Shown: positions 22,466 to 33,643 of the stretch, in pieces
How positions within the stretch are numbered: position 1 is the stretch's first letter
How the letters are laid out: the number at the start of each line of letters is the position of its first letter
Source of the DNA: Earliella scabrosa
Taxonomy: Eukaryota; Basidiomycota; Agaricomycetes; Polyporales; Polyporaceae
DNA length: 64,000 nt
Direction of reading: 5' to 3'
Assembly: GCA_022605405.1 (NCBI GenBank)
Contig: JABYQQ010000002.1
Location: 2,232,001-2,296,000 of the forward strand
The notes under the pieces: model-generated
Databases searched by the model: none
The model's input: the letters and a program-made list of their open reading frames with translations, nothing else
What the model was told of the DNA's origin: nothing
Program-made: the position numbers and the translations under genes

Positions 22466-24135
22466 ACGATTATTTGAAGAATGCCCAACCTTCTGCTATC
22501 ATCTCCCTCGCCGGTCTCGTTATTCCGCTCGGTCTCGGAGCTGCCCTAGCGGTCCCGATCTACCACGAGTTCTCCGACGGGGACGCCAACTTCGGACTGT
22601 TCTGCCTGTTCATCGCTGTGGTTATCGTGCTTTGCCGCATTCTGACTCTGCTCAAACTTCTGGACACGACCGTGGGGGTGGTAACGCTATCCGTCGGTGT
22701 TGGCAATGATGGTGCGGTGTGCTATATTTGGTCTTTGCAGAACGCAGTACTGACACAGATTTGTAGTGGTCGGCTGGGTTCTTCTCGCGCTCACTGTCGC
22801 GCTCATCAACGCCTCCGATGGCCTCACCGCGCTCTGGGTGCTCCTCGCCGGTGTTGCCTACATCCTCTTCGCACTTTTCCCTCTCCGGTGGGCGTACCGC
22901 TGGCTGGCGAAGAAGAGTGGCAGTCTCGATGGTAGTACACCTTCAGCCATGATGATGACCGTTACGATCCTTGTCGTTCTTGTGTCTGCTGCTCACCTGG
23001 CTCAATCAATGTCATATCAACCTGTTTGTTCAGGGTGGATTCGTGACCGGTCTCATCATCCCGCACGATAACGGTTACGCTATCTCGCTATCTCTCTTGT
23101 TGAGAAGCTGGAAGATCTGGTCTCTATCCTCTTCCTCCCTCTGGTGAGAGTGTTCAGGCATGCCCGACACCGAACATTTACTGACCTCGTCTTCAGTTTT
23201 TCGCCCTTTCCGGTCTCCGTACTAACTTGCGCTCAACAATGGCATCACCTAGGGATATGTGGTCTTGATCTGTACTGTTGCATTCTTCTCTAAGTTCCTT
23301 GGTTGCGCCGTCACTGCCAAGTTGTGCGGTTTCAAATGGCGCGAGTCAGGTGCCATTGAAATGCTCATGGGTTGTAAGGGGTGAGTGATTCATCATTCAT
23401 TGATCAACATCTGGCTAACCGCGTCGTCGTCTCACAGCCGGGTTGAGCTGATCGCGCTCAACATTGACTTCCAGGCAGGCATTCTCGACACGCGCACATT
23501 CTCGATGTTCGTCCTGCACGCTGTGCTTACGTTCATGACGACACCTCTCACGATCCTCTTCTACCCACCGAAGTAGTGCATGAGGGCGCTCTTCCGAAGC
23601 CTACTGATACGTCCCGCGAAGAAGGCTCCAGTGCGCCAAGGGATCTTGTAGATACTGTCCAAACGTGATTTGCTGTCGTTGTCGATCGTATTGAGCAGCT
23701 TCCAGCCGTCATGACCCTCACCCAGCTGCTGAAGCCCAACTGCGCAAGCGCTCCCAGACCGCGAGCACGGCGGGTTCAATCACCAACGAGAAGGCTGCTC
23801 TTTCCGAGGCTCATGGTCTCCCTGTTCTGCCGCACGGTACGGTCAATGCCCTTTCGCCTGCTCGAGCTCACGAATCGGACGTCAGCCATCTTCAAATCGC
23901 ACGAGGCCGAGAACCTCGCATACAGCGATCCCATCCTCGCCATTCTGAAGACGTACGGCTACCTGAACCGCATGAACGTGTTCACCTGGCTCGCGGGCGT
24001 CGACTACGAAGACTTCTCCGAGAACGTCAGCCGACATACGCGTGCGACCGGGAGTCAGACCCGCGCTGCGAACGAGGTCTCCGGCGCATTGCCCTTTGAC
24101 GCGCTCTTCCAGCACAAGCGCGAGGGTGATGCTTG
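22466..24135 (+). pseudogene. KHA1: KHA1-type K+/H+ antiporter pseudogene
   Basis: A CPA2-family monovalent cation/H+ antiporter, recognisable from NAQPSAIISLAGLVIPLGLG through GGFVTGLIIPHDNGYAISL and LDTRTFSMFVLHA to the cytosolic tail (ENLAYSDPILAILKTYGYLN). It is broken in several ways. The first roughly 100 residues are missing. About 7 residues before VLCRILT are deleted. The segment equivalent to FFTDIIGVHPIF is lost. An 8-nt insertion near 23090 shifts the frame. A TAG at 23250-23252 replaces the Trp of ITWGY, and another TAG at 23574-23576 follows YPPK. The tail is joined after KREG to the repeat also found in copies A and B. Introns are still visible, so it arose from genomic DNA rather than retrocopying. 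Confidence 0.88.
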
Positions 24136-24164
24136 CGCTCTCCGACGCCCTCTCTCTCTCTCTC

Positions 24165-26365
24165 GGTGCGGGCGCTATGCGCACCGTGCGTCCCTTCCCT
24201 CATCGCCCTCCCTCTCGCCTTCCCGGCCTCAATTCGCCGACCAAGTACCGCCAACGTATCCGGAATCATCTAATCCAACGTCCCCCAGGATGGCTTCGAC
24301 ACTCGTCGTACACATCGCAGGGTATCTTGGGTAAGTTGCTGCACAATACGTCCGAGTCGTCCCACACCGCAGAACGGACACCAGAGTGTGTCTACCAAAG
24401 CTAATATCCCGCTGCTCGACAGGCACAGTCCAAGTCCAAGTCCACTTCATTGGTCGAGTAGGTCCCTCCCTACGACCCTCGACCGACATATCGTCTACAA
24501 TCCTAACTCAAGAAGCTGGCTTGGCGGTATGCGTCATCTCGAAGGTCCGGTCATTGCGGAGACATGCCCTGTCAGCGGGGCCCCGGCGCAAGTTGTGGTC
24601 GCTGCTACTAGACATTCGTACCTGCCACACGATTCCATACTGTAAACTACGATCTCCATTGACTTATTGCCTGCGCCGCGCCGGCCTGTTATTAGAGTTC
24701 ATATTGATGCCTCACGTTCATAGGTGGTCCCATCCTCGACCCTGAAGGTTTTGTTGCCTGTTGCGACTTATCCGAGTCGCTAGCACAGCGCAGGATAGCT
24801 CAACTTCCCCTTCATATAGAAAGCTCTTCGCTCATGGACTATTCTGTCCTCCTCTCGCCATACCAGCCCATCTAACAGCTCGTGCGTGCACCTTTTGCCA
24901 CAAGCGACTATCAGAATGCAAGGCGAGTGTTCGTTCGCTATCACTATTGGCTCTATGCTCATCAGTGTGCAGGAATGACCAGACACCAATCTCCGTCTCG
25001 GAGTGCTTCGTCCTTGTCGGTGTCATGACGAGGATTTACAGAAGCAGTGCGCGACCACGCGCAACCTTTCGAACCACAGCGCCAATCATTCGATGACTCT
25101 CGCATCGACGCTCATCGTTCGTACACCGAACGATGCTCATGCAATGTTGGGCGCGCCTTACACAGCGGAGAGAATGCGTCGCCCCCATCCACTGAGCGCC
25201 GCCGGCTGGCAGTCGTAGTTCCCGGCGACCGCCGAGCGCACACCCAGATGGTCCCTACGTTTGCAACTGGCTGACGTGATTCACTACTGAGCGTTCCATG
25301 TACAGCAGAGTCGTCTTGCAGGAGTGTTCGGTGTTCGTCTCGCGCCAACAACTCGCAGGTGGCCGTAGCCCCAAACTCGTGTATCTAACCGATAGCTCGC
25401 GTCCCCGCCTGGGTTGCGTCGCCTTAGGCAACTCGGTATCGTGCGGGGTCGCCCGTTGGGTGACGTAGCGTAGAACGACCTCGCGCGTTTTGGTGGCATC
25501 TTCCGCGTGGTAGACCCACTGACGCCCACCACAAAAGGTCTCTCAGACGCTCATTCTGGGGTTCTGCTACTCACTTGCGACTTCACCATGGCCCCTCGTC
25601 GCGAGTTGACTGATTTGGCCAAGTGTCGTCGTCGCAGTACGTCTTGTCTTGCCGAAACCTCATGCTCCGCTCTGACATCGTCCTGCAGCGTTGTACAAGG
25701 ATGGTCAACGTCCGAGCAAGGAGGCAAAGGACGCGATGTACGAGGAGATCAAGAAGATGCAGGGTTGCGGGTGGTACACGAAGCACAACCACTCGAACTG
25801 GTGTACCGAGGAGGAGAGGAAGATCACTGTCAAGCTTCGTGGTATGTTGTTCCGTCCGTATACGCACCGTTCACTGCTGAGGCTTGCATCAAGATTACGT
25901 CGCATCAAAGCTCCAGCAGGATAGCAATCCCCGCTTGTCTGATATCGAGCAGTGGGCGCACCAGTTTCATTCCAATGTGCGAGACGCGATGCTTGCTGTT
26001 GCGGACGAGAGACTCGAAGTAAGTAGCCAACAAAGCGTTTTTGGAGGCCTACACTGAGATGATCTTGGAACGCCTCCACCACTCTCCCTCAGGCTCAGAC
26101 TGTCGCCGGCCCTCCTGCTGATCTACAGACCATCGCCAGCCCTTTCGCTCTTCCTCAAACGTTCGCTGGCCCTTCTCATCAGGCCACTCTTTATAATCCC
26201 TTCCCTCAGCACGTCGCCAGTCGTTTCAATCACGCTAGCTCTTTCAACCCCGATGCTCCTGCCTCCTTTGACTCTTATATGGGTTTCGACAGCACTCCTT
26301 ACATGCAATTCTGAAGCCGAGGTCACCTGCAAACGTCCCAGAGCTACAATTGAAGGCTGACGCGT
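24165..26365 (+). repeat. Inverted repeat, right arm (C)
   Basis: Mirror copy of 19060-21072. The centre-proximal end overlaps the 3' end of the antiporter pseudogene, and the outer end passes the stop codon of the homeodomain-like gene at gagctacaattgaaggctga. Similarity is highest in the roughly 1.3 kb upstream of the gene and in its first two exons. A (ct)n run lies at about 24148-24162. Confidence 0.75.
25588..26314 (+). CDS. Small homeodomain-like protein, copy C
   Basis: Exons 25588-25636, 25689-25841, 25894-26018 and 26093-26314 give 182 residues with clean GT-AG introns of 51-74 nt. Residues 1-16 are basic (MAPRRELTDLAKCRRR). Residues 17-67 carry LYKDGQRPSKEAKDAMYEEI and NHSNWCTEEERKITVKLR, which I read as a divergent homeodomain: the PSKEAK turn, then helix 3 with W, lacking the canonical Phe and Asn of WFxN. 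The C-terminal 74 residues are low-complexity (P, F, S, Q rich), ending FDSTPYMQF, as in activation domains. It would act in the nucleus as a DNA-binding regulator if the reading is right. The 14-residue insertion around GCGWYTKHN is atypical, so the fold assignment is tentative. Confidence 0.6.
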
Positions 26366-28656
26366 CCACCTTCGTTCAGGTCACGGACATCGTGTTGGTA
26401 TCTGCGGATCGCAACATGCATGTGTATTACTGGAGGATTCTACTGTATAGAGAGATTCAATAGAGATTCGCAGGGAGTGTTGTGATAGCACGTGTACGTT
26501 GTGGCCATCGTTACTTACCTCAGCTGACAAGCATGTAGCATACGGTTTTTCCCTCGATGAGGACTCCTTCATAGAACAACTCACTTCATTCGAAATGATA
26601 TCCACCTGTCGTGCGGTCTCAATGAAGAACTCATGCAATTACCACGCGTTCACAATGAGCTCGAGCATGCTATTGGTCCCTGTCATTCGTGCCCTGCTTC
26701 TGTGAGCGGCAACGTCGACGAGGGACTCGGAGTGAGTCATCCCGAGGCTCTCGCTGGTGGGCCATAGGCGTCCTGACAGTCTGCGACCGGACAGAAGCAC
26801 CTGAGCTTCAGTGCGTCCTGAACATTCTCCCTGACAGCCTGTTCTCATGGTCGTCGTTTGAGACGCTTTCGATGTAACAGTATTATAGTTTGACCCACCT
26901 GGGGCGATGTAGAGCGGAAGGCCGTCCTCGAGTACTTACTGCTCATCGTACTACTGCTTTCTCCAGAACTTTCAGATTTGACGGAGAAAGGGTCTCCCCT
27001 CTCAAGCTGTAGACGATGAGACTCCCCACAGCGGCGCATGGTTGGACACCGTCCCGAAGACGTCTGAAACATGGGCCACGCATTCAGCATCAGGATGTCC
27101 GCATGGTTGATCGATTTCGAGAACCTCCGGCAGCTTTGGCGCCGGAGAGACCCTTGAACGTTGCCAAAAGTGAGGTCCCGGCAGAAATATCAGCTTACGC
27201 CCGACCTCGTTCTTCTGGATTCTTGAAGCGCCTGGCAGTGGCCTGTCGTGCGGTACCGGTCTCAATGAAGAATCAAGGATGCAGTCGCCGCTCACCGTCG
27301 GCAATGCACTCGAGGGCGTAAGGGACCCTTCCTTGGATTGCATGCTCGCGCGCCGTAGCGCCAGTGTTCATTCCGGCACAGGTCGTGGATGTCTTCGGCC
27401 AAGGATGGTTGCAGCTCGTGCCCGACTCTTACTTGAAGACCGGACCGTCCTCGCCGAATGCGGAGTCCCCGCCTGCCAGTGCCAGCCTGTCGGGAGTGTC
27501 GTCCACTGCCTTGCGAATCTAATCTGACGTGAGTATGTCACTTCTCGGCTTCGACTCAATTTTTCCTGCCAACTGCGCTCACAGGACGGCCCCAGCCAGT
27601 CCGTCCGTACACACTGCGTATGCTTCGACCGCCGCTGCAGCCGCACATCGCGGACGTCTCCGGCAGGACGCCGCACCCGAGACCGGCGTCGGCGTCGAGG
27701 GTGGAGAAACAATGAGACATCCTCGCGCCCGATCGTATGCCGCATGCGGCATACCCTTCTACACCGCAACCACATCGGTTCGGTTGTTCGTGTTTGTCTT
27801 ATCCTCGGGGCCGCGGGTGTGTAGTCGTGGCCAGTGGACTAGTCGACGTTCACGGGCACAATTCAACTTCATATGCTCTCTAGATCTCGGCCCCGCGACG
27901 CTGGGTGCCGGCACTTGGCCCGCACTGTCTGACGTTGCCTGCGCAGGCAGCAAGGCATTGCAAACACGGCGGAATCCACCGGTGCTCCGCGTTCTGAGAT
28001 TACTGTACTTGCGAAGCGGTCACTCTCAATGCCTCAGCCGGTCACGGTGAGTTGTCATGTTGTAGCGTAAGACTGCGCTCCGTAAGTACGTACCATCAAC
28101 TTTGCGAGTCCAATTCCAGTCAGCACACGTTCCGGCGTTTCTCAACACAATGCACGTTACTGACCACCATTGTTGGTATCGATGTGCTCTTGAGTCAACT
28201 CATGAACTAGTCGATGCCCACGTGAGATGTCTCTGAACATAGCCATTTCAGATGATAGAGAAGTCCTGACGCGGATAGCATGAGCCGCAACTTGAACCGC
28301 CCACAGCAGTGCGTATGAGCGGGCCGCGAGCCGCGGGCGTCAACCAATGACATCATGTCAAGTCTCTACGTCCTGAACCCGACGAACGCCGCGTTGGGAC
28401 CTGGTTGGGACGTTGGCGGGCACATACGACTCGCCCCGGAGCTAGATAGATGTAGATACTATTGATGCTAGGGGCACTGGCTATGTACGCATACAGCATC
28501 TCGCGTTAACGAGCATCAGTAGGAGTATGGAACGTTAGGAATGATGTCCGTATGCAAGAAGTCAAGTAAATAATCAGGATGCTAAGTAGATGATCGCGCG
28601 CGCAGTGAGATATGAGGGAACTCGGACCTACGTACTACGCAGTGCACTGTGCACAG
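26366..28656. other. Gene-poor interval, nothing recognised
   Basis: About 2.3 kb between the right repeat arm and the membrane-protein pair. A 24-base near-match (ctgtcgtgcggtctcaatga and following) occurs at about 26608 and again, with a 6-nt insertion, at about 27243, hinting at old duplicated DNA. Other open frames are short and overlap on both strands. Confidence 0.45.
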
Positions 28657-31600
28657 TTAAGACTGATCCTGCTGCGCCTGGGCCCGCGCTCGACGCTTGT
28701 TCTCCCGCTCGCGCTTCCACACCCAATGCGGCTTCGGCCCTCTCCGCCGCCTGACGGTCCCGCCTTGCTGAGGCTCATCCGGCACCTCTGCCTCGTCTGG
28801 TACCGATGTTGACGAATCGCCTTGTTGCTCTACGATGTCCTCGCTGGAAGGGGCGGACTCGTCTCGCGCTTTCTCCGCCGAAGAACTTGACCCCAGTGAA
28901 GAGTGCGAGACGGGAATAGGCGTAGGAAGGGCCTGCGTCGTCTGCGGATCGACCGACTCGGGATTCGGATCGTCCCTGTTCTTCGACTCAAAGTCTGGCT
29001 GCTGCACCTTCTCAGCCGCCACAGGGTCTGAAGGCGCCGATGAGGACGAAGACGGGGATGAGGACGACGCGTCCGGAGTCGTTGGTCCTGCGTCGGAGCT
29101 TGAAGGCGGAGGTTGAGGTTCCGAGGCTGTGGAGGATGGTGCTGAGGCTGCAGGTACTGATGCCGACGACGTTGGCGTCACAGACTCGAGGACGGAGATG
29201 GCAGGCATCGATGACGGCGATGTCACCACGGGCGTCGAACAACCCAGCTCCGGAGACGGCGGCGGAGGCACGCGACGCACCTCGTAGTCGAGGTCAAGAA
29301 GCTCCTCGACCATCGTGACAAGGTCCAGAAATGCGCGCTCCGTCCTCGTCTTGCTCCGCCGACACTTCCTCTTCCTCAACAACCCGTCCTCCCCTACATC
29401 TATCGCACACCTGATCGCTCGCGACAGTTCCGCGAGCGTATCGTCGTCCAGTACCCGCCGTAGAGGCAGGCCCGTCGAGTCCAGCACAAGCTCCTCCTCA
29501 AGCTCGAGGACACCCTCGACCATGTCGACTAGCGCCATGAAGGCTTCTCTGAGGATCTTGCGCTGCTGCGCCGGCGTACTCCCTCGACTCCCTCGTCTCG
29601 GCTGTCTCTCTGGACCTGGCGCTTTCGCCTGCTCGTGATGAGCAGCGGGTGCCTGCTGTGCAAGCACAGAGAGATTGACAGGTGAGATCACAACCGAGGT
29701 GTAGGAAGAGGGGTTGGCCGACGTTGAGGAAGCTGCGGCACCGACTGGAGCTGGTGTGGTGATGGGAAGGGCGTCCGGGACGACTGGGGTTGCTGATGGG
29801 AGCACGTCGATGAAGGACGCCTCGGGGCTCGCGTCCACCTCGACGTTAAACGTGGCGTCGGGGGTGAAGTCGAGAGCGAAGATGGGTTCTCCCCACTTGT
29901 GGTGTTCGGCGATGCTAGCCTTCAGCTGCTGAATGGTGTGGAAGGTGTGCGAGGACTTGAGCGATGGAAGGATCTCCGGGTCGTCGTCGAGGACGCTTGT
30001 CATGTTCATCGAGCCGACGTTTGACGGCTGGTCCTGGAAGGCGGGGATGTCGTAGAGAGTGATATCGGACTCGTCGAGGGTCGCGTCGAGCAGGGTCGAG
30101 TCGCCCTCGGTGTAAGTGGTGTCCAGGACATCGATGGTCGTGTGATCGTCCTCGGTTTCCACCTCGACCAGATCGCGGGAGAACTCGTAGGTTGATAGGA
30201 GAGGAGCCATTGACCAGGACGTGACATGGACGAGGAGACCGGTCGGTACGAAAGGCTCGTAGGTTAAGAGGAGGGGAACCTTGGGTGCAGGAAGCTGGCG
30301 GGCCTCGATGGAGGCTACAGGGCGGGGAGCCTTTGTCGTTACCTGTTGATGGGGCCGGTACACCGCGACGACGGTGCTGCCGGACTGGAGGGGGCATGGT
30401 GGAAGGAGGTGCTGATCGTTCGATGGGTTGGCGATGGACGCCTCGAAACCCTTTTGAACGACGATATGTACGTTCAAGTAGACCTTGCCGATAATGACGT
30501 GGGACGACAAGGTGACATAGTCGACACGAAGTAGGGTGCCATAGACGAAGACCATTGAGCGGCGCTTGTCTAACACAAACAGTGCGAGGAACTCCTCCAG
30601 ATTGACGATGAGGAGAACGTGCATGTAGTGGATGGGCAGTACTATGGATGTGGGTGAGTAGGTCGTCATCAGTAGACAGGCGGGTGTGCGTACCTCGTGT
30701 GACTATGGAACGGTGAAGACGGCGAGCAACGACGGCACCAGAGTGGACGTCGTTGTAGAGGGGAAGATAAGTTGGGTGAACGGATGTAGGGCACCCAACG
30801 AAGGTTGCAGGAAGGAGGACCTTCGTCGTCGTCCACGGATGGGGCCGGTTCACCGCGACGACGGTGCTGCTGGAATGGTGGGGGCATGGTGGAAGGTGCT
30901 GATCGTTCGAGGGGTTGGCGATGGACGCCTCGGAACCCTTTTGAACGACGATACGAACGTTGAGGTAGACCTTGCCGATGACGATGTGTGACGACAAGCT
31001 AACATAGTCGATACGAAGGAAGGTGCCATAGACGCGGACGTTGACACGGGGCTTGTCGAGGAGGAACAAGGCGAGGAACTCCTCGAGGTCGACGGTGAGG
31101 AGGACGTGCACGTAGCGGATAGGCCGTACTGTGCATATGCGTGAGTAAGCTATGATCAATAGCCAGAAGATGAGCATGCGTACCTTGCGTGACCGTGGAA
31201 GGGTGGGCACGGTGAGCCACGACAGCGCCAGACTCGGGAACGTCGTGGCAGAGGGGAAGGCGAACCGGGTAAGTGAGTGTAGAGATCACGGGGCCATCTT
31301 GGTAAGAGGGGACAGTGCTGAAGGGTTCTGCGTGGCGGTAGCTTTGCGAATACCGCTGTGCGTGTACGAGAGCGAGTGCCTATGACGACGGGACATGTCA
31401 ACGGTGATCTCAGTCCAAATGTGGATAGCGCACCTCGATTCCATACACCATGAGTTGCTCCCACGCCATTGCTTCTCCGTACTTCAACGACATGCTCCAG
31501 AGTGAATCGACCGAGACCGCGGACACCTTGAGGACATCGAGGACGATGCAAGCCAGGATCGGGAGGCATGCGACCAAGTGGCGGACGACAATGCAGATAG

Positions 31601-32177
31601 TAACCCATGCCATGTTTGCAGCTCGCCAAAGAGGAAGTCGCACGAAACGCCCAGCATGCGAGAGCAGCCGTGCGGTGAATCGAGTGACCAAGATGGTCGC
31701 GCAGGTGAGCGCGAGCAACCACTCGTTCGTGGCGATGGCGATGCAGACGCAGACCTCCGCGACGAAGGGAACGAAGCTGGCGAGGTAAATGGCGAGATGC
31801 ACAATCGCGCCGACGGTACTCCAGATCGAGACGACGAAGAGGCAAGACGCCTCGAAAACGATGGAGATGGCGAAGAAGACGCGTCGGATTGTGCGATAGG
31901 TGAGGCGAGCCGCTGTCCATGCCGATAGGAAGCACGCGTAGATGAGGCGGGCGAGCTGCGAGTGGTCCAACTTGAACGTGAGGCCGATGTCCGAGGTGTG
32001 GGTGGAGTGTCCGTGAGGTCCGTGGGTGTCGAGCTTGAGGAGTACCATAACGAGGAGGAAGGAGTGGAAGAGTCCAATGCCCGCCGTAACCGTGAGCATG
32101 CCCAAGTTGATAGCCAGGAGGAAGGTGCCGATGTCGTTCGTACTAAGCCAGAGTACGAAAGGATGTATCCACCCCAT
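28657..32177 (-). CDS. Polytopic membrane protein with long disordered tail, paralogue 1
   Basis: Function unknown. Exons (minus) 32177-31434, 31379-31184, 31128-30694 and 30641-28657 sum to 1119 residues. Exon 1 is almost all membrane: hydrophobic runs such as LGMLTVTAGIGLFHSFLLVM, VFEASCLFVVSIWSTVGAIV and FVPFVAEVCVCIAIATNEWL suggest 6-7 spans. Exons 2-4 encode a soluble part with two tandem copies (about 160 residues each) of a unit containing LEEFLALFLLDK and SSHIVIGKVYLNVRIVVQKG. An acidic linker follows, then a conserved helical module (RRKILREAFMALVDMVEGVL-type, LAELSRAIRCAIDVGEDGLL), a Ser/Pro-rich region and a basic end (RRRGPKPHWVWKRERENKRR). The start at 32177 is chosen to lie downstream of the TATA box. 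It has a close paralogue at 33644-36640. Confidence 0.8.
29255..29580 (-). repeat. 326-bp block nearly identical to 34365-34690
   Basis: Within exon 4 of paralogue 1. By eye there are about 10 mismatches and no gaps against the equivalent block of paralogue 2, although the coding DNA on both sides is barely alignable. It encodes the helical module from TPAQ to RRVPPPP. Confidence 0.88.
30300..31275 (-). repeat. Tandem duplication of about 490 bp inside paralogue 1
   Basis: Two head-to-tail units of 487-490 bp. Matching landmarks are the GTACGC intron donors at 31183 and 30693 and the motif aaccctttt at 30934 and 30447. Each unit contains the end of one exon, an intron of about 52-54 nt and the start of the next exon, so the duplication added one intron and about 145 codons in frame. 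Confidence 0.88.
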
Positions 32178-32319
32178 GATGAGCAGCAGGTGGTGACGGT
32201 GGTTGGCGACGGTGGCTCGTTCGACTAGCGATGTAGGCTTGGGGCGGCGGCGGCCGGCAGGCGGGCGGTGGTGGGAGGAGCGGTAGGTGAGGAAGGCTCG
32301 AACTGAGACGAGGGCGGCC

Positions 32320-32327
32320 CTATATAG
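32320..32327 (-). promoter_or_regulatory. TATA box of paralogue 1
   Basis: On the minus strand reads agggctatataggg, about 145 nt upstream of the chosen ATG. The same agggctatata core occurs at the equivalent place in paralogue 2. Confidence 0.65.
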
Positions 32328-32419
32328 CCCTTCGAGAGTGGATGACAGGGTGACGATCGGGGAGGGCTGACATGTCAGCCGTGTGTTGCTGCTCGGACGC
32401 GAGTGGTGCTCGGTCAACT

Positions 32420-32441
32420 ATGGCAGGTGCCCTGCCTTTCT
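32420..32441. promoter_or_regulatory. Palindromic upstream element shared by the paralogue pair
   Basis: Contains ggcaggtgccctgcc, an imperfect inverted repeat inside a 22-nt segment that matches 36851-36872 at about 20 positions. It sits roughly 90 nt upstream of the TATA box in both genes. Possible transcription-factor site, inferred from conservation in otherwise diverged promoters. Confidence 0.5.
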
Positions 32442-33643
32442 GGAATGTCGTTTGGGCCGCGCCTCGCCGACATACTGCGTAGGCTGACGACGGATTCGAG
32501 CATACATACCCTCGGAAGGACATGTAGATAGCGCGAATTGGCGTTCACAGGCGACCGGGGTCATCGTCGTAGGGAACGATGGTCTCAGCTCTGAGCTCCT
32601 CGATCAACCTCAGTGGTCGTCAAGGTCGTTGTCGCGCTGCCGTTACCATTGAGCATGTGTCGCATTTCGAGCAGAATAAGTGCTAGCTCACCTCTTACTG
32701 CAGCTCGCGTCCAGTGAGTCGTATAGATGCTCCAGCAGTGAGCCGCTCCATCTCTTCAAGAGATAGGTTACTGTTCGCGAATCACCGCATCTTCATAAGC
32801 CATGGAGGAGCCTGAGCACATGGGTTGCTCATCTCCGGGTGATATCGTATGCAGAGTTGCAGACTAATTAGATGGTGTTCAAGTTGGAGAGCCTGACTTG
32901 ACTTGGAGCGCCGCCGTGCGGTGCGGTAAAACTTAGCTAGATAAACAAGGCGGTAACGTTCATGTGCAAGATTCTCAGGCTGAGCTAAAACGGTACCCAC
33001 TGAGATGCCGCGCGACGCTATGCTGTTCATTCGACCTTCAACACTTGCGAGAGAGTAGGTTGAACAACGCCGTTTGGGCGTCGACTCTGCTGGCGCAATG
33101 GGCGCTCTGGACCGGATCATCGGAATAGTCTCCGGGCCGGGCCGATACGAGGCTGACTGACAGTGACTGTCCAGACCTTGAACTCAAAGTGTCCTCTGTT
33201 TCTCTCCTCCCCTCACGAGTCGCAGAGGAAACCCCCTGCGAAGTTCGATGATGCATGCATGATTCTTGTGGAGTCGGATGTAGGGAGGACATGGTCGCGA
33301 GTGTTTCCCCGACGACTCGTGGTCGGCGCGACTCGCGGTTCGCGCCACAGGCAACATGAATCGTTCATACAGCTACATAGTCGATACAGTACGAGAGCCA
33401 ACAGAACAGGAGAGTAAACGACAGAACGAGTAGCGATGTGAGTACTTGGATGCGTATGCGATGATGGATACAGTGCGGTGGAGTACATCAGAGAAACATA
33501 GTACAAGTAACATAGTCCCAGTGTCCGAGTCATGTCCGCGAGCTCGAGGCAAACGTCCCTGACACAATATGCGGCGTATCAACCAAACGAACAAACGAGA
33601 TGAGCCCGACATCGACGAGCAGTGAACGAATCACAGCCCGACG

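Larger units (their letters stand above)
32178..33643. other. Promoter of paralogue 1 plus intergenic DNA
   Basis: The left 270 nt carry the 5' UTR, a TATA box and a palindromic element (annotated separately). The remaining 1.2 kb up to the stop codon of paralogue 2 has no supported gene. Confidence 0.55.

Noticed and set aside
23571..23580. TAG at 23574 as the natural stop of a short antiporter
   Set aside because: Recognisable Kha1 tail sequence (ENLAYSDPILAILKTYGYLN) continues downstream, so the stop is a lesion and not the original end.
19060..26365. Inverted repeat as a mating-type A (HD1/HD2) locus
   Set aside because: The two genes are near-copies of each other and not an HD1/HD2 pair, they are far shorter than mating homeodomain proteins, and neither mip1 nor beta-fg flanks the region.
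31156..31935. 259-codon alternative minus-strand frame overlapping paralogue 1 exon 1
   Set aside because: The paralogue comparison (WTAARLTYR against WTAVRFAFH) fixes the true frame. This one is out of frame.
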